From: Asparagus officinalis
Taxonomy: Eukaryota; Streptophyta; Magnoliopsida; Asparagales; Asparagaceae
NCBI RefSeq assembly: GCF_001876935.1
Contig: NC_033803.1
Location: 58,019,420-58,083,419, forward strand
Length of the DNA stretch: 64,000 nucleotides
Direction of reading: 5' to 3'
Part shown: positions 35,528 to 46,937 of the stretch, piece after piece
Layout: each line of letters opens with the position of its first letter
Position numbering within the stretch: the first letter of the stretch is position 1
Position numbers and translations under genes: made by a program
The notes under the pieces: generated by a model
The model's database searches: none
What the model saw: only the letters and a program-made list of their open reading frames with translations
What the model was told of the DNA's origin: nothing

Positions 35528-36912
35528 TGTCACGCCCCGCTTCCCAAAATATCGGGGAACCAGGAAACGAGCAAGCCCGCGACGTATTAGGTTGAGTAGA
35601 AATAAATAATAAAACTCTTTCTACTCAATCTAATACGCTAAGCATCAAAAATATAATATACGAAGTCACAGGTCCCCGATCACACATAGTAAGAATATAA
35701 TGACAACCCAGAATAAGAAATAGACATATCATCAATGGTAAATCATCCCAGACATAAAAATATGGGTCAAACACGCCCTTATTACAAAACGGTCTAACTA
35801 AAATATAAAATACATAGTCCAACAAAAATAAAAGGAAAGTACTGCTAAAATAACTAAATCCAACACCAGACTAAAGTAAGGTTCTGCAGAAGAGATCTAG
35901 CGCTCCTCAACTACTACAGAAAGAAAAAGTCTAAGCTTCAAATTGTTCTTCTGATCCATCTGGAAGACCTTACTGCTGCAAATCCTCTGGCTCTTGTACT
36001 ATCCCGAACTGAGGCTGTTCATCTCCTAAATCTGACGTACACCAGAGAAAAATAGGTGTACGTCAGCGTGTATGGCACACGACAAGATCCCACAAGGGAG
36101 AAATAGGAACAGTCGAATGATCAAAGCAAAAACAGTGATAATAATAATAATAATAACATGCAAATGAATTACTAATAATATAAATGCAATCTATCACTGG
36201 AATAAAATCATCAGAAGAATCTAAGAAAACTATCCAAGTGTCAAGATCACACAGCTAGCCAACAGGGTAATCATCCAAGTATCCAAATCACACAGCTAGA
36301 TGGAATTAATACTTAAATACCTATAACTTGAGACGTAGTACGTCGAGCAAAATAATTCAAACAAGGAAACCCTCATGTATATACCTTATGTCTCAAATTG
36401 TAGATAATTAATTATTAATCCCGATCTATGTATGATCAGAATACAACTAGTCTACATCTCATAAAACCAACTAAGTCCACCATAAAACACGCAAGCATAT
36501 TATTCTTGTTTTACATGTTATTTGAATTGGGGAAGAATATTTTCATATATATAATCGGGTCCCCGTAAAGTCGTCCAGGGGTCGCCCTCAAGTCAAGTTT
36601 TGGCTCTCCGGCCCAAGTATATATATAACTCACAATATCAAGAAAGCGCATATGCCCGTTTATATAAATGTTATATTCTTTGTCCAATTCCCCTTTATAT
36701 CCCCTTATTTGTCAGTTTTAATTAAGTAACTGTACATGAAATATTATGCACTAGCCACGGAGTTACCGTGGAACAACTTCTGTAAAACTATGAAAATACT
36801 GTGATCCACAACACGTCCGATCAAGAGTGCATCGTCTAGTCGATTGTAGACGGTAAAAAATACCTCTATGGGTCTACAGGGAATTTATCTACGAGAAGAG
36901 TTCGCACGCCCA
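35528..36912 (-). mobile_element. Gypsy LTR, minus strand, running into the gap
   Basis: Begins TGTCACGCCCCGCTTCCC. It shares its text with 56455-57340 and, in reverse complement, with the 3' half of the plus-strand LTR at 57790-60105: the GACGTACACCAGAGAAAA block, CGTCAGCGTGTATGGCA, and the ACGTAGTACGTCGAGC and AAGGAAACCCTCATGTATAT blocks. It inserted in the last exon of the MULE. The other end is in the gap. Confidence 0.75.
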
Positions 36913-37912
36913 NNNNNNNNNNNNNNNNNNNNNNNNNNNNNNNNNNNNNNNNNNNNNNNNNNNNNNNNNNNNNNNNNNNNNNNNNNNNNNNNNNNNNNNN
37001 NNNNNNNNNNNNNNNNNNNNNNNNNNNNNNNNNNNNNNNNNNNNNNNNNNNNNNNNNNNNNNNNNNNNNNNNNNNNNNNNNNNNNNNNNNNNNNNNNNNN
37101 NNNNNNNNNNNNNNNNNNNNNNNNNNNNNNNNNNNNNNNNNNNNNNNNNNNNNNNNNNNNNNNNNNNNNNNNNNNNNNNNNNNNNNNNNNNNNNNNNNNN
37201 NNNNNNNNNNNNNNNNNNNNNNNNNNNNNNNNNNNNNNNNNNNNNNNNNNNNNNNNNNNNNNNNNNNNNNNNNNNNNNNNNNNNNNNNNNNNNNNNNNNN
37301 NNNNNNNNNNNNNNNNNNNNNNNNNNNNNNNNNNNNNNNNNNNNNNNNNNNNNNNNNNNNNNNNNNNNNNNNNNNNNNNNNNNNNNNNNNNNNNNNNNNN
37401 NNNNNNNNNNNNNNNNNNNNNNNNNNNNNNNNNNNNNNNNNNNNNNNNNNNNNNNNNNNNNNNNNNNNNNNNNNNNNNNNNNNNNNNNNNNNNNNNNNNN
37501 NNNNNNNNNNNNNNNNNNNNNNNNNNNNNNNNNNNNNNNNNNNNNNNNNNNNNNNNNNNNNNNNNNNNNNNNNNNNNNNNNNNNNNNNNNNNNNNNNNNN
37601 NNNNNNNNNNNNNNNNNNNNNNNNNNNNNNNNNNNNNNNNNNNNNNNNNNNNNNNNNNNNNNNNNNNNNNNNNNNNNNNNNNNNNNNNNNNNNNNNNNNN
37701 NNNNNNNNNNNNNNNNNNNNNNNNNNNNNNNNNNNNNNNNNNNNNNNNNNNNNNNNNNNNNNNNNNNNNNNNNNNNNNNNNNNNNNNNNNNNNNNNNNNN
37801 NNNNNNNNNNNNNNNNNNNNNNNNNNNNNNNNNNNNNNNNNNNNNNNNNNNNNNNNNNNNNNNNNNNNNNNNNNNNNNNNNNNNNNNNNNNNNNNNNNNN
37901 NNNNNNNNNNNN
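36913..37912. other. Assembly gap, 1000 N
   Basis: Exactly 1000 N, the usual placeholder of unknown true size. Reading frames across it are artefacts. Confidence 1.
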
Positions 37913-37935
37913 AAAAAAGAAAGAGAAAGAAAACG

Positions 37936-38020
37936 TGTTTGGGCCGGCTGGCCCAAACACCATCTCTTTGGGCATCGATGCGGGTATCGATGCCCGCATC
38001 GATGCGGGTATCGATGCCCA
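37936..38020 (+). promoter_or_regulatory. Palindrome cluster: GGGCC hairpin plus four ATCGAT sites at 12-bp spacing
   Basis: GTTTGGGCC-GGCT-GGCCCAAAC is followed by four ATCGAT palindromes at 37974, 37986, 37998 and 38010, each 12 bp apart, with alternating flanks (GC/TA). Downstream come TTTTTAAAAA at about 38031 and a C/T-rich leader. Likely a promoter or leader module of the following ORF. Confidence 0.5.
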
Positions 38021-38039
38021 GACCCTGCAGTTTTTAAAA

Positions 38040-38570
38040 ACCGCACCCCAACCCCCTTTCTCCTCTTTTCTTTCAACTCATCTCCCCAAGGTATGATTTC
38101 TAAACTTGATCTTGTAATTTTTTTTTTTTTCTCATGGATGAATTGGTGAATGAATCATGGGTAGTAATGAATGATTATCATATTTTGTGTTGATTCATGA
38201 TCAATTTATGGTTTAATTTGGGGATTTGCCAAAAAAAAATTAGGGATTTTTGTTTAAAATCCGAAAATTGGGGGATGTTTATTCAAAACCCGAAAATTGT
38301 AAAGTTTTTTTTTGCAAATCCGAAAATTTATTGGGGGTTTGAACTTGGGGTATTTTGTGAAAAATTGAAAAAAAAAAAAAAGTGCTTCATGCAAAATCCG
38401 AAAATTCTTAGGGTTTTTGTGTAAAAAAAATAAATAAATAAATAATTGGGTAAGAGATTTCAAATTGAAAAAAAAAAGAAAAAGAAAAAAAAATTGGGTG
38501 TTTTATGCAAATCAAAAAAAAAAAATAATAATAATAATGAAATTTTTTTTTCTCTCTTCTTTTTCTGTAG
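38040..38570 (+). other. Leader and 5'UTR intron of the transposon-protein ORF
   Basis: A C/T-rich leader ends CCCCAAG at 38090. The intron runs from GTATGA (38091) to TTCTGTAG (38570), with the ATG immediately after the acceptor. The intron is T/A-rich and contains four repeats of CAAAATCCGAAAATT-type text (38240-38410). Confidence 0.6.
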
Positions 38571-39755
38571 ATGCCTCCCAGAAAGAAATCTCGAGCAGGT
38601 TCATCATCATCTGATCCATCTGATACCGACATAGATAGACCTACTATTTTAGCTAGAATTATGGGTCTTAACATTCATTTTGAGAGGGGATTTCAGATGA
38701 GTGCACTGCATACATATCATTCCACAGTCACCATGTTATCTGCAGTAGGTCTTAGGAGCATGATGACTAAACCCTTAGAAAAAGCCAACATTTCATTAGT
38801 GCATGAGTTCTATTCTGGATGGGAGATTGATCCAGATAGAGAATATTCAGCTTTTTCTATCGTGAGGGGTGTTAGGGTTATTTTCGATCTTTCCACTATC
38901 CGTGCTACCCTTGACCTTGCAGAGCCACCCACTGATGTACCAGATTACTTCCATTTAGCCTCCACTTTACAGCCTGGTACACCAGAATACAACAACATGT
39001 CTGCAACCTTGTGTGGGAGGGTCTTTACATCTAGTTTCGGTTCAGGAAATCTCAAACCAGAATATAGATTACTTAATCTTTTCCTGAACTTTGATTTGAA
39101 ACCCACCACTGCATACTCCGTCATTACCCCACACGATATTCTCCTTCTCTTTTGGATAGCCACTGGTCAGCGATTTGATATAGCGAGGATTATATTTATA
39201 TGGATGCGCTCATCAGTAGAGAATGTGTTAGATTGGGTCAGGACACAGTCTGCATCACGTACTCAGCTCATTTACCCCTATTTCATCACTAGACTCTGCC
39301 ATAGATTTCATGTTCCAGTATTCGCAGAGGATAGGTTAGAAGCAGGGAAGGGGTTACTAAATGATCAGACTGTGAGGAGGAGCATTTCAGGGCGAGATCA
39401 GTCCGGTCCTTCAGGTAGAGAGCCTCCTCAGCACCAGCCAGCTACACATGACCCCACTCGAGAGGAGATGGATACGATGCGGAGTCGCATGGACAGAATG
39501 CAGATACAGATACACAGGATGCAGCGGCATATACACGAGATGCATGGTCAGATCAGCTACTCTACCGATACCCTGGCATATTTGGCGAGAGGATGGCAGA
39601 GAGAACATGGAGATACAGATGGACCTCCACCTGAGCTTCATAGTTATATCACACCATTTCAGCCAGATGATTTCCCAGGAGAGGATGAGGCGGGACCGAG
39701 TTCAGCAGCTGCCGCTGATGATGTGGATGACGATATATCAGGAGATGAGCAGTGA
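38571..39755 (+). CDS. Athila-type 'putative plant transposon protein' ORF
   Basis: Uninterrupted 394-aa ORF. It has a basic/Ser start (MPPRKKSRAGSSSS), a globular middle with FYSGW, RGVRVIFDLSTIRATLDL and PHDILLLFWIATG blocks that match the plant-transposon domain found in the extra 3' ORF of Athila and related Gypsy elements, then a Met/His/Arg-rich coiled coil (residues about 298-330) and an acidic C-terminus ending DDISGDEQ. The function of this ORF in the element is unknown. It sits between the pol region (lost in the gap) and the 3' LTR. It is the only long intact ORF in the window. Confidence 0.75.
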   Translation: MPPRKKSRAGSSSSDPSDTDIDRPTILARIMGLNIHFERGFQMSALHTYHSTVTMLSAVGLRSMMTKPLEKANISLVHEFYSGWEIDPDREYSAFSIVRGVRVIFDLSTIRATLDLAEPPTDVPDYFHLASTLQPGTPEYNNMSATLCGRVFTSSFGSGNLKPEYRLLNLFLNFDLKPTTAYSVITPHDILLLFWIATGQRFDIARIIFIWMRSSVENVLDWVRTQSASRTQLIYPYFITRLCHRFHVPVFAEDRLEAGKGLLNDQTVRRSISGRDQSGPSGREPPQHQPATHDPTREEMDTMRSRMDRMQIQIHRMQRHIHEMHGQISYSTDTLAYLARGWQREHGDTDGPPPELHSYITPFQPDDFPGEDEAGPSSAAAADDVDDDISGDEQ

Positions 39756-41210
39756 GGGATGTTCTTTCTACTTTACCCAGTCTTTGATTTTTTTTGGCAT
39801 GTACTTATTAAACTGTGATATTTTGGATATTATGTGCATTGAGGACATTGCAAAGTCTGGGTATGGGGGTGTAAGCTAGTTAAGCTTTTGTTTTGCTAGT
39901 TAGTATTTTGTTTTAGTATTCTATTTTTTTTCTCTCTCTCTCTCTCAGCATTTATCTTTTGTTAGTAAAAAAAAAAAGATTCACTTGCCAAATTAATAGA
40001 GTTAAGTAATAATTGATCAAATTGATAGATTTTAAATTTTCTAATTCTTAGTTAGTGACATATTCAAGTTCACCTTTTATGATAACTCCAAATAAAATTC
40101 TTAAGAAATGATTTTTCAACTAGTATACTTTACTTAAGTCTTACCTTAGATTTTTAATTAAAAATAATGAAATTTTTGCATGCTTAACTTAGAGTTGAAA
40201 ATATTTTTTCAAGTTATCTTGATTTACACAATTTTTTTTAAGACTATATATACTTACACATATATATATTAAAAAAAAACTAACCTTATAAAAGAAGAGT
40301 GCGAAAAATGGACACCAAAAAAAAAAAACTCTTAAATTCAAGGTGATTCTATCTTATAAAGCCTAAGTTGACTGAGCAATTAAGCCAAAGGAGTATCTCT
40401 ATACTTAATGACCTAAGCCCAATTGGGTTGGGATTCATTGGCCCAAAACTCGTTAAATGGTCACTTAGAAAGCCCGTTAAAATAGAAAACAATCACCAAG
40501 AATTAGAGAGTGGAAAAAAAATTATATATATATAACACTAACCATTGTTTTTATATATATTGTTGTTTTGTATATATGGTCTTGAAAAACAATTTTTGAT
40601 CAAGAGACTTGAAAGTTATTTAAAACAAAGAGTTGGCATGTTCTTTTCAAAACTTTTTAATTAAATTTCTAAGATTTGACTTGGTTTTGTATTGCTATAA
40701 TGAAAAAGATTTTCTAGGGGATTTACATTGGAGTTATATATAAAAACGTTTTCTTGATTATTAACTAGCTTCAATTAGAATGTTTAAATATATCAAGGAA
40801 AATCTGTTATTTACTGACTTATTTAACTTGGCAAGTTGACCGAATTTTGTGGGTATATTCACTGCAAACCCTCACGAGACTACAACTCGTCCACTAGGGT
40901 AACAAATGCTGCTGGAGATTGGATTTGTAAATGGGCCGGATTTTTATTTTTGAAAATCAAATGCTCATCACTTGAATGGGCCGAAACTCTAAGTGGACTT
41001 GATTGCTTCAATTTTTGAAAATGAAATAGCTAAACACTCCATGACCAGACTTGAGGTGGAGTTGAAATCACAGCAAAGAGTTGGGCCGAAATTGTGATCG
41101 GACTTGGGCTTGGAATTTGCAAGAAAATTCTTTTGAAAATCAAATGAACATGGGCTCAAGAATTGGATTTTATTTTTCTTTTGAAAATCAAATAAATCAA
41201 AGGTGGAGAT
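39756..41210 (+). other. 3' non-coding region of the Athila-like element with polypurine tract
   Basis: At 39839-39872 the text TTGAGGACATTGCAAAG...TGGGTATGGGGGTGT matches the landmark found after the 3' ORF of Athila/Tat elements. The region then holds (TC)n, poly-A runs and non-coding text. The polypurine tract AAAGGTGGAGA is at 41199-41209, directly before the LTR. Confidence 0.7.
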
Positions 41211-42481
41211 TGTTGCTTGGGGCTCAAGACAAATCCAATGGCTCATATTCATTGAAGATTACTATAAATAGGGGTAGAGAGTGAGGGGTTAGAGGTGTGA
41301 AAATTTTGTAAACTCCTTTTGGAGAGGAGGGCTACTCTTAATTGAGAAGGCCTTCCAAAAATTGTAACTTTAGTTGCAATTAATAAAAATAATTTTTTCC
41401 TCTTTAAATTTGTTCTTTCTCCTCTTTGTTGAATGATGAGGATGGAGATGAAGAGCAATTTGAAGGTTTGCATTTCTTTTCTCTTTTATTTCTTTTTAGT
41501 AATTTCTTTATTATTGCTTATTAGTTAGATTTAAATTCATGCTTGTAGTATAGATTTACTTTCTTGTCTTTTTTATTTTCTTTTTGCACTTTAATTTGTA
41601 GAGTAGATTTATTTTTCTTGCATTTAATTTCTGCAATTTATTTTGTAGTTTAGATTTTTATTTTCTTTGTAATTAGATTTATTTCTTGTTCATAGTTTAG
41701 ATTTTTCTTTTCTTTTTAATTTTGTAATTAGTCTTCTTTTTCTTGTTTTTATTTCTTAAGATGTGAATTTAATTCTTGTAGGAATCTTAGAATTGTATGA
41801 AACTAGTCTAATTTCTTTTATATTGTATGAATTATTCTCTTGTACTTAAAATGTTCATGTTTAGGATAATCAACTAGAGAACTAATCGGTAGAAGAAGAA
41901 TTTGATAATCTATGCTTATCTTAAATGGTTTGATAGGTTATGCTTATGAATTCTAGGATTATTATCATGTTGTTGTTCTTATCATGAATAGTAATTTTAA
42001 CTTAGATGATAATTTGATAGGTTACACTTTCCTTAAATGGTTTGATAATCTATGCTTAATAAATCTAAGTTGAAATATGATAAAAAGAGAATAGTTTATA
42101 TTTTGTAATTGAAATTGGTTAGTGGATTATATTCTAGATTTCTTACCTCTTTTGAATCCTCCATCTTGACTTTCTTAAATTTTCTTTTCATTCTTAGTTT
42201 TATTTCTTGATTTTATTAATTCATATTTCTTGCCTTATGATTTCATTTATTCTTTAATTCTTCCTTCTCTCCTCTAAAATTCAATTTATTATCTCTTGCA
42301 CATAAATCAAAACAACCACTCATCACAACACTTATTCTTTATTCCTAATTGTCATGCACAAAATATAAGAACCAAGTTTAATAATCTCTTAAAATCACCT
42401 TCTTCGTGGGATCGATATCTTTTTATACTATAACTTGATAAATTGTGCACTTGCAATTTTGGTACATAATTATGCCGCATC
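41211..42481 (+). repeat. 3' LTR of the Athila-like element
   Basis: 1271 bp from TGTTGCTTGGGG to GCCGCATCA. TATA box CTATAAATAGGGG is at 41261-41273. A poly-adenylation region (GTTGCAATTAATAAAA) follows, and the end has TTCGTGGGATCGATATC and TGTGCACTTGCAATTTT, typical of Athila LTR ends. No palindrome cluster. Confidence 0.75.
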
Positions 42482-42819
42482 ATGACTGCTATAGGGGTAA
42501 TGATGGCCATGCTCCATCACCTAGGATGTAGGATGTGGGTAGGCACACTCCTACAAGCAAGTGGTGGGCTTGGCCTTCAGGCGTGGTTGGCCTTCAGACG
42601 AGCTCGAGCCTAGAGGTGAGCTTTAGCTCAAGCAGACGAGCTTCATGTCTTTAGGCAAGGTTAGCAATCTCGACTCGTGCAGGTGAGTCAGGAAAAGAGG
42701 TGAGGCTTAATTTGCACGGACGACTCAAAATAGGCAAGGGCGAGCTCATACAACAGGCGAGCTTGACTTATGCTGGTAAGTCGAGCAGACGAGGCGAGGC
42801 ATCAGGTGCGTGCTTGACT

Positions 42820-43430
42820 CTGAGTCGACTAACACCGGCTCTTTCATGTAACACAGGCGGTTGTCGTCCCGAGATCTTCTTGGTGAGTCAACTTCGGGAG
42901 GGAGACTGACACAGCCCTTTGAGTCGACACTAGGGGGTGTTGTCTTAAGGTGTTGACAAGTCGACTTCGAACGGGAGACTGGCACCGCCCTTCAAGTCAA
43001 CAAGAAGGGGTGTCATCTTGAGATCTTCTTGGCGAGTCGACTTAGGGAGGGAGACTCACACCACCCTTTGAGTCAACATAAAGGGGTATCGTCCTGAGGT
43101 CTTGGCGTATCGACTTTGAATGGGAGACTGACATCACTTCGAGTCGACGAGGGGGTGTCATCCTTAGGTCTTGGAGAGTCGACTAGAAGGTCTTGGCAAC
43201 TTGGTCTTCGAAGTGTGGACTTACACCGTCCTTCGAGTCGACGAGGGGGTCTCCGCCACTTCAAGTCGACGAGGGGTCTCCGCCCTTCGAGTTAATGATG
43301 AGGTCTTGGCCACTTAGTCTTCGAGGGGCGGACTAACACCGCCCTTCAAGTTGACACAGGCGGGTGTCGTCCACTTGGTCGGCTGAGATGTTGACTTATG
43401 CTTGGCTTTGAGTCGACCATCTGAACTCTT
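42820..43430. repeat. Degenerate tandem repeat carrying about 13 GTCGAC motifs
   Basis: Units of about 60-80 bp contain GAGTCGAC, GGGAGACT, CACCGCCCTT, GGGGTGTCGTC and GAGGTCTTGG in this order, each with one or two GTCGAC-like sites (42823, 42920, 42958, 43036, 43141, 43177, 43229, 43263, 43423 are clear). Confidence 0.65.
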
Positions 43431-44049
43431 AGGCAATTTTCACTACCTAAGAGACCCCTTCAAAGTTTTTAGACCTAAATCAGGTTGAAATGTGGTCTGG
43501 AACACTTTGAACAGAGAGACTCACTGTGCATTGGACGCTTTGGTTGAATTGGGTCTTCAGGGGAGCCCTCATGAAGTGCAGGCGAGCTCAAGCCTCGTAA
43601 GCTAGCTCAAACTATTGTCAGGTGAGCTCTAGCCCTCAGGAAAGCTCATGCCATGAATAGATGAGCTTCTTACTTATAGACAAGCTCTAGCATCCAGGCG
43701 AGGTAAGCAATCGTGGTTGGGCCACGTGTCAGTTCGCATTAATTGCGACCTGACAAAAACGCCTCGTCTTTGTGCATGAGATCTGGACCGCTGATTTTGG
43801 TGGTGTCTCATTTCTCAAAAGTCGAATTCAAAGCATCCTGCTACTCGGAATTCAATTCTGGGCACACCATTCGAACAACCTCAGTGGGGATCGTAGTCGT
43901 TTGTTTCGACCGTAATGGGAACCCCAACCATCAGGGTCCTGCCCATATAAAGTGTTCATCTCCATCGCTAGGAGATTACGAACGCTCTGCTCAAGTTCTC
44001 AAAGAAAACCTACACTATCACCCTCAACTTACTCCTTCTTAGGTCTGAA

Positions 44050-45244
44050 ATGGCTCCTAAGTCCAAGGTGCTCACCTCAAAGGGGAAGACAAGAGCTTCG
44101 TCTTCTTCCGCCACCACTGGCGTTGCTGCAGCAGCTTCTGGCGCATCCCATCCTTGCCAAGGTAAGTCGAGGACTGTATGAGGATATGAACACATTCTTG
44201 TCCATTTCCCAGTGAGCTTCACCTACTCAAGCGATGTTCTGATTTTCTGGCTAGCTTAGCCTTGTTAGGCAAACTCCGCCTTGTCAGGCGAGCTCCGTCA
44301 GTTCGTCTGCAAAATGGTCGTCTGCAAGAAATTTTAATTTCTTTTCATTAGTATCTTACAGCTTAAGAAGAGGTGCCAACCATTAGGCCTCGCACCCTAA
44401 GATCTTCTGGCAAGAAGCCTCTTACTGCCGAGGAGGCGGACCGCTATGAGGCCCTTGCCCGTAAGAGGAGACTCAAGAGGTCTGAGCCTATCCAATCCGA
44501 ACCCATTGTAATCTCTGATGATGAGGAGGAATAACCCACTCCTGCTTCTGTTGATGACAACGGGCCTCTTCCGCTGATCCAGCCTATCACTATGATCTCC
44601 CTTGGTCAGGCATCTTCTTTTCTAGACTCCAGCTCCATGCAGGGCCTCCTCCAAAGGTTGGAGAATACCATGAAATAGGCATCCTCTGTTATTAGCCTTG
44701 GGTGGGGAAAATTTTATGACCCGTTCCCCTTCATAGCAGATAGCCTTAAGGATGTCCAGCATGTGGGCAATCTCCAGCTGGCCAAGTGATGTGAGCAAAA
44801 GCTCATTCACCTGGAGGAAGTTATGTACCACTAGGAAGATCTGGTATGCTCCGACCCGCATGACGAGTTAACATCACGCATAATCGAAGCCTGGATTTGG
44901 AGGATGCAGGAGCATACAGCCCGAGCGAGACGTATCTCAGAGCAAGAGGTTGTTGTTGTAAATTTTCACGAGCGGTAACGTCGTCTGCAAACTAAGATGG
45001 ATGCTTACAACAACATCACTAAGCATACGGGGGTCAAAACCGCTCAGGGTGAGGCGAATCTGAAGGACCTCCAAGGTGAGAGCACAAGAGTTCATAGCTC
45101 TTATGAAAAAGAAGTGGAGGCTCTCCCGCCACTGCTCTTGCTGATACCAAGCTTGAGGAGGAGAAGATTCGAGTAGAACAGGGAAAGGAGCTTGCCGCTA
45201 TTAAGGCTAAAATCACCTCCTTCAACTTGCTGGATCTGATTTGA
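44050..45244 (+). pseudogene. Broken coiled-coil ORF of a Gypsy-type element
   Basis: Exon 1 starts MAPKSKVLTSKGKTRASSSS and ends at a donor (44161/44162). The best in-frame acceptor is TTAAG at 44367. Exon 2 begins EEVPTIRPRTL and continues through a basic block (RKRRLKRSEP), an acidic spot (SDDEEE), then an alpha-helical coiled-coil part (EQKLIHLEE, MDAYNNITKHTG, VEQGKELAAIKAKI) to a TGA at 45242-45244. Five in-frame stops and one frameshift near 45120 break it. All stops are CAA/CAG/CGA to TAA/TAG/TGA-type changes. The layout resembles the 'putative gypsy-type transposon' proteins of plants (inference). Confidence 0.5.
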
Positions 45245-45989
45245 GATGTCCTTTTGTATCGTTATGACCTTGTTTTGTATATTGTCATAACTTTTTTGAA
45301 TGTATTGTCTCAAAATCAAATTATGAATGAAAATTATGCTTTTGTTGTCCGCTTATCGCTTTCACACTTTGTGCAAATATTTCCTTCTCATTTCTTCTGT
45401 TGACCAACACTTAGGATTTTTAGCAAACCCTCAGCTATCAATGGATTTTATTTGCCTTTACCGATTACTGTTTGAATCAAGCTAGCCATATTGTTCCCCT
45501 CAGTATGATGAGTTATTGAGAAGTTTCTCTTAGGCTTAATGCTAAGATTTCTCATCTTTTCTTAACCATTCGAGGCATCGGGTTGGGTTAACTACAACCA
45601 TTAGGTTGTAATTGAGTTGGGTCGTGCCGTTAAGTATAACAACTTAGTCCAACGTGAATGATCATCATGTGCGACCAAGATAGGATCTGAATAAAAACTC
45701 ACCATTTGGTGGGTCGTTGTTTGGAGTAGGGGGTCAATATGGCACATTGCTTGGTAGGCCAATATCGATGAACAACGTCAGTTGTGAGAATGACGGTGTT
45801 GGGAGAATCAAATCATTCAGGGACGTATGAGTGTGATAATTAATTATTGTAGGAGCCATCACATGGTAGGCTGCTACCCATCAATTGTTCTAAGGATATT
45901 TAGAATGCTCAAAATGGATTAGGCTATTCAGGGATGTATAAGTGTGACGATTTATCGGGCAACGTCATTTACGGGAATGACGATGTCAG
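45245..45989. other. 3' flank of the element, no gene recognised
   Basis: Contains AATCAAATTATGAATGAAAATT near 45310 (a possible poly-A region) and non-coding text. It leads into the tandem block that follows. Confidence 0.4.
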
Positions 45990-46375
45990 TTATCAGAGGT
46001 AATCGTTAACGTGATAGGAATTGTCACGATCGGAGCGACTTTGTGGACCTACCGCTCTATTGAAGAGAGTTAGTAAGTAGATTCTGGTTAGAGGTGTAAT
46101 GTTCGCATAATAGGGATTGTCACGATCGGAGCGACTTTGAGGACCTACCACCCTATTAAAGAGGATTGGTAAATTAATTTTGTCAGAGGTGATTGTTAAC
46201 ATGACAGTGGGAGTAGTCCTATCATCCTATGAGAGAGGATCGATGGGGGAGATTTGGAGGAGACTATCAGAGATAATAGTTAACTTGATAGTTTTTATAA
46301 GATACATCGTCCAGTTGAATGAGACTAATAGAGAAATGATTATTAAAGGTGGTAGTTAACTTGATAGTTTTGGGG
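45990..46375. repeat. Imperfect tandem repeat, about 110-bp units
   Basis: GAGGTRATYGTTAACRTGATAG-type starts recur near 45980, 46090, 46180, 46265 and 46350. Two units carry the identical GATCGGAGCGACTTTG and GGACCTACC blocks. Confidence 0.7.
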
Positions 46376-46464
46376 ACCTGTAAAACCCCATAAATTTGAA
46401 AATTTTTATGATAAATAATGATAAATATGTTTTATGCTAAAAAATAATATATTTTTATGTTTGA

Positions 46465-46559
46465 GTATGAACGTTCTCATCTGTGTGTTGAGTTCTGCAG
46501 GTTGCAGCGCTGAACGTAAAAGGATTTATTATATATATATATATAATGATATATATATA

Positions 46560-46615
<56 letters not shown>

Positions 46616-46786
46616 GTTCGTATATCTATATAAAAAATATATTAATAAATATTTTGTTATATTATTAATTAATAAATAGTATATTAGTATGCACAAGTTT
46701 ATATATATATGTATTATTAATTCAATTTATAACAAATATATAATTAATATTATATTACAGTTATATATACTTCACACACACACACA

Positions 46787-46819
<33 letters not shown>

Positions 46820-46850
46820 CACACACACACATATATATATATTATATTAT

Positions 46851-46937
<87 letters not shown>

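Larger units (their letters stand above)
42484..45990 (+). mobile_element. Second Gypsy-type element (ends not fixed)
   Basis: It begins where the Athila LTR ends and holds a repeat-rich U3-like part (42600-43430), a promoter (CCCATATAAAGTG at about 43948), a spliced ORF (44050-45244) and a 3' untranslated region. No LTR pair or target duplication could be fixed, so the limits are approximate. Confidence 0.4.

Noticed and set aside
36866..38076. Long reading frames of about 390 codons on both strands
   Set aside because: They consist of the 1000-N gap translated as X and are not real proteins.
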